Assembly: GCA_032595675.1 (NCBI GenBank)
Contig: JAVQMD010000001.1
Span: forward strand, 310,001 to 374,000
Source of the DNA: Candidatus Electrothrix rattekaaiensis
GTDB taxonomy: Bacteria; Desulfobacterota; Desulfobulbia; Desulfobulbales; Desulfobulbaceae
Reading direction: 5' to 3'
Length of the DNA: 64,000 nucleotides
Positions 53,178 to 62,808 of the stretch are shown here, one piece after another. The translations under genes were made by a program, and so were the position numbers. The notes beneath the pieces were generated by a model, which worked only from the letters and a program-made list of their open reading frames with translations, was not told the DNA's origin and ran no database searches. The first letter of the stretch is position 1. Each line of letters begins with the position of its first letter.

Positions 53178-53279
53178 TTATCTTAAAGGATCAATTCTGA
53201 AAATAGGTTCACCGGCAACGGCCAACTTCCAATCGGCCAGCGGGTCTTCTCTATGGATTTCCATCCATGCCTGGACTAA
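53178..53279 (-). pseudogene. C-terminal relic of a DUF4160 gene
   Basis: A 33-codon tail reads VQAWMEIHREDPLADWKLAV then AGEPIFRIDPLR and a stop, closely matching the end of DUF4160 proteins. The codon just before it is a stop (TAA), and nothing upstream continues the domain. It is therefore a truncated former partner of the DUF2442 gene. Confidence 0.65.
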
Positions 53280-53498
53280 TTATCTCCCCCTACATTATGA
53301 AAAACAGGAACCAATATCGGCTTTCAGGATTTTTATCCCAGACATACTTTCTTTCCTCGTAAGATCGTATTACTATGCTTCCTCTTATTATGATGCAGCT
53401 TCATATCGCTGTCAACACCTTTGACCGCAGAGAGAAGACACTGCCTGCACTCGGAAAATAATGCAACCAATGCAATGGTAAAAAACAGGAGAAGCAAC

Positions 53499-55331
53499 AT
53501 GGCAATCCCCCTTCGCAGCAACGAAACAACCCAAGGCCGAAGAATGGCCGGTGCCCGTGCCCTGTGGCGGGCCAACGGCATGACCGAAGAACAGATCGGC
53601 AAACCCATCATCGCAGTGGTCAACTCCTTCACCCAGATGGTGCCGGGGCATGTGCATCTGCACGAGATCGGCCAGCAGGTGAAAAAGCAGATCGAAGCCC
53701 AGGGCTGTTTTGCTGCCGAGTTCAACACCATCGCCATTGACGACGGCATTGCAATGGGCCACGACGGCATGCTCTACTCCCTGCCCTCCCGCGAGCTGAT
53801 CGCCGACTCCGTGGAGTACATGTGCAACGCCCATAAGGTGGATGCCATGATCTGCATCAGCAACTGCGACAAGATCACCCCAGGCATGCTGATGGCGGCC
53901 ATGCGCCTGAACATCCCGGCTATCTTTGTCTCCGGCGGCCCTATGGAGGCAGGCCGGATCAAGGGAAAAGATCGTGGTTACGATCTGGTGGACGCAATGG
54001 TCTTGGCTGGAGACAGTTCCGTCTCGGACGAAGAGATTGCAGAGATTGAACGTGCCGCCTGCCCCGGTTGCGGTTCCTGCTCCGGCATGTTCACAGCCAA
54101 TTCCATGAATTGCCTCAACGAGGCCCTGGGAATGGCTCTGCCCGGCAACGGCACGGTCTTGGCTACCCATAAAAATCGTTTAAGCCTATTTGAACAAGCC
54201 GCAGCCCGTATCGTGGCCATGTGCGAGGCATGGTACGAAAAGGAGGATGCCTCGGTCCTGCCCCGTTCCATTGCCACCAAGGCCGCCTTTAATAATGCAA
54301 TGGCCCTGGATATCGCTATGGGCGGGTCCACCAACACCGTGCTTCATATTCTGGCTGTTGCCCATGAGGCCGGGGTAGATTTTACCATGCAGGACATCGA
54401 CGCACTCTCCCGCAAGGTGCCCAATCTCTGCAAGGTAGCCCCTTCGTCCCCGTATCATGTGGAGGATGTCAACCGGGCAGGCGGCATTCTGGGAATTCTG
54501 GGCGAGCTGGACCGGGCCGGTTTAGTGGACACGGCAGTGAGTAGAACAGACGGACTGACCTTGGCCCAGGCTCTGGAGCAGTTTGATATTGCAAGAGAGA
54601 CTGCCAGCGAAGCAGCCCGCACCCTCTACGCCAGTGCTCCGGCAGGCAAAGGGCGCAATCTGGTCATGGGTTCTCAGGACAGCATGTACGAGGCCTTGGA
54701 TACAGATCGCGAAAACGGCTGTATCCGTAATGCAGATCACGCTTATTCCAAGGACGGGGGATTGGCTGTCCTGTACGGTAATATCGCGGAGAACGGCTGT
54801 ATTGTCAAGACCGCCGGGGTTGACCCGTCCATCCTTCATTTTCAGGGCAGGGCCAAGGTCTTTCATTCTCAGGAAGCGGCCTGTGAGGGCATTCTGGCCG
54901 GAGAGATCACAGCAGGCGATGTGGTCTTTATTCTCTACGAAGGCCCCAAGGGCGGGCCGGGCATGCAGGAGATGCTCTATCCCACCTCTTACTTGAAATC
55001 TATCCACCTGGGAGCGGAATGCGCCCTGGTCACGGACGGACGCTTTTCCGGCGGCACCTCAGGCTTGTCCATCGGTCATGTTTCCCCGGAAGCGGCAGGC
55101 GGCGGGGCCATCGGTCTGGTTCGGGACGGTGATCCCATTGATATTAATATCCCGGAACGAAGCATTTCCCTTCAGATCAGCGATGAGGAACTTGCTCAAC
55201 GCAGGCAGGAAGAGGAAACGCGTGGAGATAAAGCCTTTACCCCAAAGCGGGAACGAACCGTGTCCAAGGCCTTGCAGGTCTATGCCCGTTTTGCCGCCTC
55301 AGCGGATAAGGGCGCGGTGCGGATGCTGTAG
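53499..55331 (+). CDS. ilvD: Dihydroxyacid dehydratase
   Basis: 610 residues from ATG 53499 with AGGAG(AA) just upstream; a longer frame reaches 53421 but its start does not match the family. [31 protein letters not shown], the cluster [29 protein letters not shown] and the C-terminal [19 protein letters not shown] are all diagnostic. The enzyme makes 2-keto acids from dihydroxyacids in valine, isoleucine and pantothenate synthesis and carries an Fe-S cluster. Other ilv genes are not near. A GTAGGGGC repeat follows immediately. Confidence 0.97.
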   Translation: MAIPLRSNETTQGRRMAGARALWRANGMTEEQIGKPIIAVVNSFTQMVPGHVHLHEIGQQVKKQIEAQGCFAAEFNTIAIDDGIAMGHDGMLYSLPSRELIADSVEYMCNAHKVDAMICISNCDKITPGMLMAAMRLNIPAIFVSGGPMEAGRIKGKDRGYDLVDAMVLAGDSSVSDEEIAEIERAACPGCGSCSGMFTANSMNCLNEALGMALPGNGTVLATHKNRLSLFEQAAARIVAMCEAWYEKEDASVLPRSIATKAAFNNAMALDIAMGGSTNTVLHILAVAHEAGVDFTMQDIDALSRKVPNLCKVAPSSPYHVEDVNRAGGILGILGELDRAGLVDTAVSRTDGLTLAQALEQFDIARETASEAARTLYASAPAGKGRNLVMGSQDSMYEALDTDRENGCIRNADHAYSKDGGLAVLYGNIAENGCIVKTAGVDPSILHFQGRAKVFHSQEAACEGILAGEITAGDVVFILYEGPKGGPGMQEMLYPTSYLKSIHLGAECALVTDGRFSGGTSGLSIGHVSPEAAGGGAIGLVRDGDPIDINIPERSISLQISDEELAQRRQEEETRGDKAFTPKRERTVSKALQVYARFAASADKGAVRML

Positions 55332-55425
55332 GGGCGTTTCGCGAAACGCCCTTACAACGAGATGAACGCCCTTACAACGGGGTGACATGAAACCCTGTAG
55401 GGGCAACGGCACGCCGTGCCCCTAC
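55332..55425. repeat. Two GTAGGGGC-type intergenic hairpins
   Basis: A perfect 20-bp palindrome GGGCGTTTCG/CGAAACGCCC at 55332-55351 is followed by CTTACAACG copies and a second hairpin GTAGGGGC...GCCCCTAC at 55397-55425. These sit between the convergent ilvD and kinase genes and may terminate transcription on both sides. Confidence 0.7.
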
Positions 55426-55453
55426 GAAACACTACGTTCGCCCGGCCACCGCA

Positions 55454-58400
55454 TCACCCAAAAAAACGATCCAGTTCCGCAAACACCGCATCCAATTCTT
55501 TTGTGACTCTGCGGAACTGCTCTTCTCTTTCCTTCTCCGGCCCATCTTCCCGACAAAGGGTCTCCAATTGTCGAGCCTCCTCCTGAAGCCGGGTTGCGCC
55601 CACGGTTGCGGCTATCCCCTTGAGGGTATGCGCCAATCGGAGCGGGACCTCGGGATCGTCTCCTGTTTGCGCCTCCTGAAAATGCCGGGAAAAATCGCTC
55701 TGGTCTTTGCGAAAAAGCTGCAAGACCTGCCGATAAATCTCAGGGTCGTTCATGGTATTTTTCATTCCCTTGCCAGCCTCAATACCTGCGAGACCGAAGA
55801 GACTCATCGGCTCCTTTCGGGCAGGTTTCTGCACCTCCTCTTGCTCTTCCTGCTCCTCGCGTACAGGCGACGTGGTCTCCGGGCAAATCAGGCGCACCAT
55901 CGTGGCAAACATCTCCTCTTCTCGAAACGGCTTACCTATATGCCCGTTCATTCCCGCCTTCTTACTCTTCTCCCGATCACCGACCATAACATTTGCTGTC
56001 AGGGCGATAACAGGCAGATCCTTGTATCGAGGATCTTTGCGTATCTCGGCGCAGGCCGTGTACCCATCCATCACCGGCATCTGAATATCCATAAGCACAC
56101 CGTCGAATTCCTGCTCGCTCAGGGCGGACAGGGCCTCTTCACCGTTGCTAGCAACAGTCACTTCCATACCTTGACGGCTTAGTATGAGTTCGGCAAGCTC
56201 CTGATTGATCTGATTGTCTTCCACTAGTAAAATCCTAACTCCGTGCAGGCGCCCGATGTCCTCGGCAACATCGGGTGTCTCCTCAATATGCGCAAGGGCA
56301 TTGCCGATTTTCTGGGGCAGAATAAACTGAAAACTCGATCCCTGACCATGCATGCTCTCGGCCCAGATCTTTCCGCCCATCATTTCGACCAGGCGTTTGC
56401 AGATGGACAGCCCTAAGCCGGTACCACCATACTTACGGGTAATGGAACTGTCAGCCTGACTGAAAAGCTGAAACAGCCTTTTCTGCTGTTCCGGGGTCAT
56501 ACCGATGCCGGTATCTGTTACACTGAAATGGAGGACCGCCTGTTTTTCTTCCTGCTCCATCAACTCAACAGAGACGGCCACGCTCCCCTTTTCCGTAAAC
56601 TTAATTGCATTATTGACCAGATTCACCAGGATCTGACCGAGACGCAACGGATCTCCCTGCAAGGCATCAGGGACATTATCGGCAATATCGACATGCAATA
56701 ACAAGCCGTTTTCAGCCGCCTTCAATCCTATGAGGTTATACAGATTTTCAAACACGGCATGGAGCTGATAGTGAATAATCTCCAGGCTCATCTTTCCGGC
56801 TTCAATCTTGGAAAAATCCAAGATATCATTCAAAATACCGAGCAGCAGTTCTGCGGAAATATGGGCTTTATCAATATAATTTCTCTGCTCATCTGTCAGC
56901 TCCGTTTCAAGGGCAAGTTTGGACATCCCGATAATGGCGTTCATCGGGGTGCGAAGCTCGTGACTCATATTGGCAAGAAATTTTGACTTGGCCTGACTGG
57001 CCGCCTCAGCCTGCTGCTGTGCGTCAATAAGGTCTTGCTCTATTTTCTTCCGAGCGGTTATATCAAGCACCGAACCGATAGACTGCGTAGGACTGCCGTT
57101 TTCGTGGTACTCGGTCTCGCCCCGCTCAAGCACATGTTTGATTCGCCCGTCTTTCATCAACAGCCTGTGTTCAAGACAAAAAGAACTCCGACTGTGTACG
57201 GACTGCGTATAGGTATCGCTGACTATCTGCCGATCATCAGGATGCACAACTTCAAGGAACGCGGTTAAGGATGCCTTGGCGGCGACAGGATCAAGCTCCA
57301 GAATGTGATACATCTCTGGCGACCATTCCTGCCCGTTATCAGGGAAATATTGTCGCCAGCTGCCGAGTCCGGCAATCTGCTGGGTCTGAGCGAGAAATTG
57401 CTCGCTCTTTTGCAGTTTTTTCTCCGCCAATCGCTCCGTGGTAATATCACGCCCTATGATGACCAGTGCCTTACGTTGTCCGTCTGGAAAAAACAGCGGC
57501 ATTTTTCTGACCTCGAAAATTCGCTCCTGCTCATCCTTCCCCAGGATTTTCTCAAGGTCGATAAACATCTCCTTTTCCTGCCAAGCTTTTTGATCACTGG
57601 CGATACAGGCAAGATGGGTCTTTGCCCACTCAGGCCGTGCGTCAGCAAGCTCGGCATCCGTCTTTCCCTGCCAGGGAAATCTTTCAACTTCAAACAGTTC
57701 CCGTGCTGTCCGATTGGTCAGCTGCCAACGGCCTTCTCCGTCCTTCAAAAAAGCAGCATCAGGCAAGGTCTCCATAAAGGTAATCAGCTGTTGACGACTC
57801 TCCTCCAGGACAGCACCGGATTCTGCCAGCTGGAGTTCCATCCTGCGCAACACATGGTAATAAATAATCAGGAGCAGGGCCGCCAGTCCCAGTAAGGTGA
57901 GAAGAAAAAAATTATTTATCCGCCGGGCAAACAAAAGTTCTTGTAACTCGTCCTGAACAAGAATCAGACTTCCTACATGTCTTCCAGCAACATCGACCAA
58001 TGGTCGATCATGGATCATGTAGAACATATTTTCCGGAAAAATAAAACGGTGCAGAAAGCTCTGAATGCGATGCTGCTGCACCTGCTCACTGCCGAGATAG
58101 GCAAACCGTTCCGGCAGGGTATTGATCATAATGACCCTGTCTGTAAACGCGGACCAATCGGCAGGACGGTTCAACATGGTCATGCCCAGTATCCAGCCTT
58201 GGCGTTCAATAAATTGCTTGTTCACCGTGAGCAGATAGCCATCCACCGTCTCGGATGGACGAAAAGCAGAGACTATCGAAGCCAGTTCTCTGCCCAATTC
58301 CAGATAACCGATCAGTTGTTCTCCGGTATACCAGGGAATAACTGCTCGCAAGGTCAGGGTTCCCAGCGGGCCGATTTCCAAACCGGAAGCAATTTTTTTG

Positions 58401-58891
58401 GTCTCGACTGCCTGCAGAAGCGTCAAACGATCAATCCTGTCTCCATAACGTTCCGGTTGATGCACCCTGAGAAAATTAATCCTATCCGGTGAATGAAAAT
58501 AAAAATGGGTTATCTTGTAATCCTGACTTAGGATATGCTCCAAAGAACGACTCGTTTTCAGGAGCATTTCTCGGTCTTCGGCCATGAACTGCTGCCGGAG
58601 CGCCGGATTTTCACGCAGCATGAATAGAAGTGATCTCAGATTTTTTTCCGCTTCACGGAGCCGATCAGAATAAATATCATCAACAGTTTCCTTCCATTCC
58701 TGATACCGAGTCGCATCCTGCTGCCGATACATCCAGAAAATCGAAAAAAGATAGACCAAGCCCAATAACACCATTCCGGCGAGGATATAGCAAAATATAT
58801 TATTTTTAATAGCATAGACACTCCGTGGCAGATCTCGCGCCACAGTGTCATTTTCTCTCTTTTTCCTCATGCTTTTCTGCTTCTCTCTCAT
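55454..58891 (-). CDS. Hybrid sensor histidine kinase (Cache, PAS, PAS, HisKA, HATPase, REC, Hpt)
   Basis: About 1,145 residues counted from ATG 58891 (an in-frame TTG at 58951 would add 20; another ATG lies at 58870). A membrane helix near 32-55 precedes a periplasmic dCache-like sensor ([20 protein letters not shown]) and a second helix near 326-347. Two PAS domains (about 365-485 and 495-620) follow, then HisKA with [11 protein letters not shown] (phospho-His644), HATPase_c with [13 protein letters not shown], a receiver with [11 protein letters not shown] (Asp935) and an Hpt domain with LAHTLKG (His1088). Signals thus run His-Asp-His, typical of relay to a separate regulator. No regulator is adjacent; the orphan LuxR-type regulator at 4344 is one candidate. 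Confidence 0.93.
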   Translation of the reverse strand: MREKQKSMRKKRENDTVARDLPRSVYAIKNNIFCYILAGMVLLGLVYLFSIFWMYRQQDATRYQEWKETVDDIYSDRLREAEKNLRSLLFMLRENPALRQQFMAEDREMLLKTSRSLEHILSQDYKITHFYFHSPDRINFLRVHQPERYGDRIDRLTLLQAVETKKIASGLEIGPLGTLTLRAVIPWYTGEQLIGYLELGRELASIVSAFRPSETVDGYLLTVNKQFIERQGWILGMTMLNRPADWSAFTDRVIMINTLPERFAYLGSEQVQQHRIQSFLHRFIFPENMFYMIHDRPLVDVAGRHVGSLILVQDELQELLFARRINNFFLLTLLGLAALLLIIYYHVLRRMELQLAESGAVLEESRQQLITFMETLPDAAFLKDGEGRWQLTNRTARELFEVERFPWQGKTDAELADARPEWAKTHLACIASDQKAWQEKEMFIDLEKILGKDEQERIFEVRKMPLFFPDGQRKALVIIGRDITTERLAEKKLQKSEQFLAQTQQIAGLGSWRQYFPDNGQEWSPEMYHILELDPVAAKASLTAFLEVVHPDDRQIVSDTYTQSVHSRSSFCLEHRLLMKDGRIKHVLERGETEYHENGSPTQSIGSVLDITARKKIEQDLIDAQQQAEAASQAKSKFLANMSHELRTPMNAIIGMSKLALETELTDEQRNYIDKAHISAELLLGILNDILDFSKIEAGKMSLEIIHYQLHAVFENLYNLIGLKAAENGLLLHVDIADNVPDALQGDPLRLGQILVNLVNNAIKFTEKGSVAVSVELMEQEEKQAVLHFSVTDTGIGMTPEQQKRLFQLFSQADSSITRKYGGTGLGLSICKRLVEMMGGKIWAESMHGQGSSFQFILPQKIGNALAHIEETPDVAEDIGRLHGVRILLVEDNQINQELAELILSRQGMEVTVASNGEEALSALSEQEFDGVLMDIQMPVMDGYTACAEIRKDPRYKDLPVIALTANVMVGDREKSKKAGMNGHIGKPFREEEMFATMVRLICPETTSPVREEQEEQEEVQKPARKEPMSLFGLAGIEAGKGMKNTMNDPEIYRQVLQLFRKDQSDFSRHFQEAQTGDDPEVPLRLAHTLKGIAATVGATRLQEEARQLETLCREDGPEKEREEQFRRVTKELDAVFAELDRFFG

Positions 58892-58951
58892 TTCTGCCTT
58901 GAATATGCAGCTCGTATCTTCACGGTATCTGTTTCTCTCTGAGATTTCCAA

Positions 58952-59250
58952 CTGCCATTAGGGGGGTATTTCGTGCTACTTAGCGGTACAAGGCGGTACA
59001 TCTCTCAGGTGCGGATATAATTCTCCGCAAGCAGTTCTGATGGGCCAGCAAGGTAGTCGCCCAGGAATATATCCAAATGTATTGCCGTTTTTTTTATCAT
59101 CGTGTAATGAGTATAACGAACTTTAATGCATAATATATTATTCTACACCTCGAAAACCGAAAAGCAAAGAAGGCGGCGTACATTTTCGTCGCCAGCAACA
59201 CGACCTTACAGCTTGCCCAACAAACAAAAATACATCGGCAGGAATTCACA
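58952..59250. other. Divergent intergenic region
   Basis: About 300 bases between the kinase gene (minus) and the VWA gene (plus). AT-rich around 59090-59140. No RNA gene or repeat is seen. The VWA gene has CAGGAA 7 nt before its ATG. Confidence 0.3.
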
Positions 59251-61065
59251 ATGCATATTAAAAAAATCATACCCGTTATTCTTCTTTTCGTCCTGACCGC
59301 ATGTTCTGACACGCCGAAAGAAGCAAAGGTTCAGGAGGCGAACACGACACAGCAGAAAACAACTGTTGCTCTCGATACGACATTGGATGAGAACAATATG
59401 ACCGGTGCGGCAAAGACCGAACCGTCGGCAAACCATCCTCCTGTTGAATCAGAAGAAGTGAGGACAAAAAAAGAAAAAATAGACCTTTTTCGTCCCTTTT
59501 CAAGCAGAGCGATGATGTCTTCGCCCGAAGAATCCCCATCAGTTTCTCCACCGGCCAATCCTATACCGAGTATGTCTCGCTCCATACCCGAATGGAATAC
59601 GGAATCCTATAATGCCCTGCAGGAAAACGGCTTCATCAGCACGGCCAATGATCCCCTGTCCACCTTTTCTATTGACGTGGATACAGCCTCCTACAGCAAT
59701 GTGCGCCGCTTTATCAACGAGGGAAAGCTGCCGCCCAAGGGTGCTGTCCGTATAGAGGAGCTGATCAATTATTTCTCCTATGATTACCCGCAACCTGATG
59801 GCGAACATCCGTTTTCCGTAACAACAGAGGTCGGTCCCTGCCCGTGGAACGACAGCCGCAAGCTGGTTCGGATCGGCCTGAAGGCAAAAGATATTGACAA
59901 AAAAGATCTCCCGCCGTCGAATCTGGTCTTTCTGATCGACGTTTCAGGTTCCATGTCCGCGCCCAACAAACTTCCTCTCCTGCAAAAGTCCATGAAAATG
60001 CTGGTCAAACAACTGGGTGAAAACGATCGGATTTCCATTGTGGTCTATGCTGGTAATGATCATGTGGTTCTGAACCCGACCCCCGGTTCTGAACAGCAAA
60101 AAATTATCACGGCCATTGATGCACTAGGTGCTGGAGGCTCAACCCATGCTTCCAGCGGTATTACCACGGCCTACCAATTGGCGGAACAGGTCCTTCTGCC
60201 CAAAGGAAATAACCGGATCGTCCTTGCTTCGGACGGCGATTTCAATGTAGGGATCACCAGTCGTGACGAACTGCAAAAGCTGGTTGAGGAAAAAAGAAAA
60301 TCAGGTGTCTACCTGACAGTCCTTGGCTTTGGTATGGGCAACTATCATGATGACACGATGGAAATTCTCGCAGATAAGGGGAACGGCAACTATGCCTATA
60401 TTGACAGCCTGCTGGAGGCAAAAAAGGTTATGGTCAAAGAGATGAGCGGTACGCTCTTTGCCCTGGCAAGCGATGTCAAAATTCAGGTGGAATTTAATCC
60501 GACCAAGGTCGGTGCGTACCGGCTGATCGGCTATGAGAACAGATCCCTTGCAGATGAAGACTTTAATGACGACAAAAAAGATGCCGGTGAAATCGGGGTT
60601 GGACACAGGGTCACGGCCCTGTATGAAGTAATCCCGGTTGGTGCTGCTGGTCAACCTTCTGTGGATCCGCTCAAATACCAACAGACCAAGAAGAGCGATC
60701 CTGTTTCAGATACACCTGATGCAGAGACGCCTGATTCAGAAACACCTGATTCAGAAACACAATACGCCGACGAGTTGATGACCGTTAAGCTCCGCTATAA
60801 GCCCCTCCAAACATCGGAATCTATTCTGCTCAGCACAGCGGTGAAGGATAACGAACTTGCCCTAGAGGACACGGGCAATGATTTCCGCTTTGCTGCCTCT
60901 GTTGCCGGTTTCGGTATGCTGCTCAGCGATTCCGAACATGCTGAGGCTGTCTCCTGGCCGCAGATCCTCACCCTTGCCAAGGGTGCAAAGGGCAAGGATG
61001 AAGAAGGTTATCGGGCCGAGTTCATACGGCTTGTCGAGACAGCTGAAATGCTGGCTGAAAAATAA
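59251..61065 (+). CDS. YfbK-like lipoprotein with von Willebrand factor A domain
   Basis: 604 residues. A lipobox (VLTACSD, Cys18) marks it as a lipoprotein. TFSIDVDTASYSNVRRFINE is the conserved N-terminal segment of the YfbK group, then the VWA domain with MIDAS DVSGSMS (about 230-236), GGSTHASSGI and LASDGDFNVG. Near residue 486 a short acidic repeat (DAETPDSETPDSETQ) interrupts the chain. A C-terminal domain closes the protein (EGYRAEFIRLVETAE). Function in bacteria is unsettled; metal-dependent protein binding at the envelope is expected. The next small gene follows after 15 nt. Confidence 0.9.
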   Translation: MHIKKIIPVILLFVLTACSDTPKEAKVQEANTTQQKTTVALDTTLDENNMTGAAKTEPSANHPPVESEEVRTKKEKIDLFRPFSSRAMMSSPEESPSVSPPANPIPSMSRSIPEWNTESYNALQENGFISTANDPLSTFSIDVDTASYSNVRRFINEGKLPPKGAVRIEELINYFSYDYPQPDGEHPFSVTTEVGPCPWNDSRKLVRIGLKAKDIDKKDLPPSNLVFLIDVSGSMSAPNKLPLLQKSMKMLVKQLGENDRISIVVYAGNDHVVLNPTPGSEQQKIITAIDALGAGGSTHASSGITTAYQLAEQVLLPKGNNRIVLASDGDFNVGITSRDELQKLVEEKRKSGVYLTVLGFGMGNYHDDTMEILADKGNGNYAYIDSLLEAKKVMVKEMSGTLFALASDVKIQVEFNPTKVGAYRLIGYENRSLADEDFNDDKKDAGEIGVGHRVTALYEVIPVGAAGQPSVDPLKYQQTKKSDPVSDTPDAETPDSETPDSETQYADELMTVKLRYKPLQTSESILLSTAVKDNELALEDTGNDFRFAASVAGFGMLLSDSEHAEAVSWPQILTLAKGAKGKDEEGYRAEFIRLVETAEMLAEK

Positions 61066-61080
61066 ACTGTACCTTTTACC

Positions 61081-61632
61081 ATGATCAGATTTCTCCCTGG
61101 AATCATCATTCTCCAGGCAGCTACGGCAGGACTCTCGTACCTTCTCATTACCGGGGGCCCTGTTACTGAGAACAATCTTCTTTTTGCGCTGATCGCGCTG
61201 GATGTGGCTTTTATTCTTCTCATGGCCCTTTGGTTTTCCTCTCTTGCCCGACAAAATAATTTCGCGGCCATGGAGTCGATTAAGGAGGCCCATGCCAAAG
61301 AACGGGAAAAACTCCGGGTCAATGCGGAGCGACAAAAAAACAGGCTTGCGAATAAAAAGCATAAGGAGATACTTAAAGAAACAAAACGGGCCTATGCAAT
61401 GGCGAATATGAAAGTGGGTACCGTTGTCACTGGCCTTGTTGTTCTGGGCGGCATACTGCTCTACAGCCAGTTCATCACCTTCGGTTCCATGCTGTTGACT
61501 GCTGGTGTCGGCGGTCTGCTGGGATACTTAGCCCGGGCAAAACAGGAAACCCTCTTCCGACGCAGAGAATCCGCTCTTCCAGAACTCTCGTCTGGAGCCG
61601 CTGGAAAACAAACACCAAAAAAATTGACTTGA
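61081..61632 (+). CDS. Membrane protein with coiled-coil middle, unknown function
   Basis: 183 residues: two helices (about 4-24 and 33-52), a charged coiled coil (about 58-108, ESIKEAHAKEREKLRVNAER) and two more helices (112-128, 133-151). The tail is polar. No family recognised. Located 15 nt after the VWA gene, so probably in its operon and perhaps its partner. Confidence 0.65.
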   Translation: MIRFLPGIIILQAATAGLSYLLITGGPVTENNLLFALIALDVAFILLMALWFSSLARQNNFAAMESIKEAHAKEREKLRVNAERQKNRLANKKHKEILKETKRAYAMANMKVGTVVTGLVVLGGILLYSQFITFGSMLLTAGVGGLLGYLARAKQETLFRRRESALPELSSGAAGKQTPKKLT

Positions 61633-62002
61633 ACACAGCAAGACAACAGAGAAGAATATAGGTAAAAAAAATTGTACTTTTATCTGCTTATCGTCATTTT
61701 TCTTCTGCATCTTCCCTTATTCAGGGGCGGGTACCCCTTCTGAAAGATGTGTTTTTTAGCATAAAAAAGTATCATTTTATGACAATTTGTTTTATTTTAA
61801 ATTTGAGGCGTAAGGGAATATAAAATTTTACCCGTTTATCGGCTTGTCTCTTCTGTGGCACCAAACTTTTTGTTGTCGACCCTACACAAAAAGAATGGCT
61901 TTTCACAGAGAGTCGATCGGCCTGATATCTGCGGATGATTTTTCCCTGAGCAAAACAAAACGAAAAGCTTCAATTAATTATGCTGCACAAGAGGAGGTTT
62001 GC
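61633..62002. other. AT-rich non-coding region
   Basis: About 370 bases, very AT-rich from 61740 to 61830. A T-rich/A-rich mirror stretch (TTTTTTAGCATAAAAAA near 61750) might be a weak terminator. A strong AGGAGG just before ATG 62003 marks the next gene. Nothing else is seen. Confidence 0.35.
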
Positions 62003-62440
62003 ATGAACTGGTTGACAAAAGCTGTAAGCATTGCCGTGCTGTCCGCTGTTATGGTCTTGGGTGGAACAACACAGGGGCGTACCCAGCCGTTTGATGTTGT
62101 TTTTATGGACAGTCTTTGGGGAACTGCTGTCGGCGGGATTGCCGGACTGTCTATCGGTCTACTGAGCGAAGATGACGGCGATGAAATTTTTTCCGACTAC
62201 ATGCTGAAAGGTATGGGAGTGGGCGCATTGGGTGGCCTGCTGTACGGTCTCTTTTATTACTCCCCGCCATACTACGGACAGGCGTATCTGAATAACGGGC
62301 AACCCAAAGGACTGCTTCACTTCAGCTCGAATGACAACATCTTGGCCGTACGCCCGGGCAAAGTTATCCCTCGGCAGGAATTCGACAAAGACCTGGAAGA
62401 ATCAAAATGGCGTTTTGATCTGTTTACCACGTCGTTCTAA
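62003..62440 (+). CDS. Small exported Gly-rich membrane-associated protein
   Basis: 145 residues from ATG 62003, chosen because AGGAGG lies 5 nt upstream and the first 23 residues form a signal peptide. The mature protein has glycine-rich hydrophobic stretches (GTAVGGIAGLSIGLL; GMGVGALGGLLYGLFYY) resembling glycine-zipper segments, and a polar C-terminus. Function unknown. A longer frame from 61844 is unlikely. Confidence 0.7.
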   Translation: MNWLTKAVSIAVLSAVMVLGGTTQGRTQPFDVVFMDSLWGTAVGGIAGLSIGLLSEDDGDEIFSDYMLKGMGVGALGGLLYGLFYYSPPYYGQAYLNNGQPKGLLHFSSNDNILAVRPGKVIPRQEFDKDLEESKWRFDLFTTSF

Positions 62441-62560
62441 TTCGTTGTTCGGTTCTGATTCGAACCTGTTGACCTTTTCTGCACAGAATCCTGAGCAGAA
62501 GACCTGCATCCGGGTATGATTTTCTCTTGCCGGTGAGACAGAGCGTATGGCATATTATAC

Positions 62561-62589
62561 AGCAGAGCCTTGTAGGGTCAGGCTCTGCT
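62561..62589. other. Perfect stem-loop in the gap before the beta-helix gene
   Basis: AGCAGAGCCT (62561-62570) pairs exactly with AGGCTCTGCT (62580-62589) around a 9-nt loop. No clear T tract follows, so a terminator is only possible. The rest of 62441-62808 holds no ORF or recognisable site. Confidence 0.5.
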
Positions 62590-62808
62590 TCGAGTTTGAA
62601 GATGTCAAAAATAAGCGGCACTGAAAAAACGATTCAGCTCTCGCAAGCTCTTCGAAATCAAACTGAAACAAGAAAAACACCCTTTGAACACGGTCTGTGT
62701 TCACCAAGTACATCCTCAACCAAGCTCAAAATAATCCGACATCCTGTACTTCTTAGCAGGATTTTTCACTTCAATACGTTTCATTGACTTCAGCTATCCG
62801 GTTTCCCG

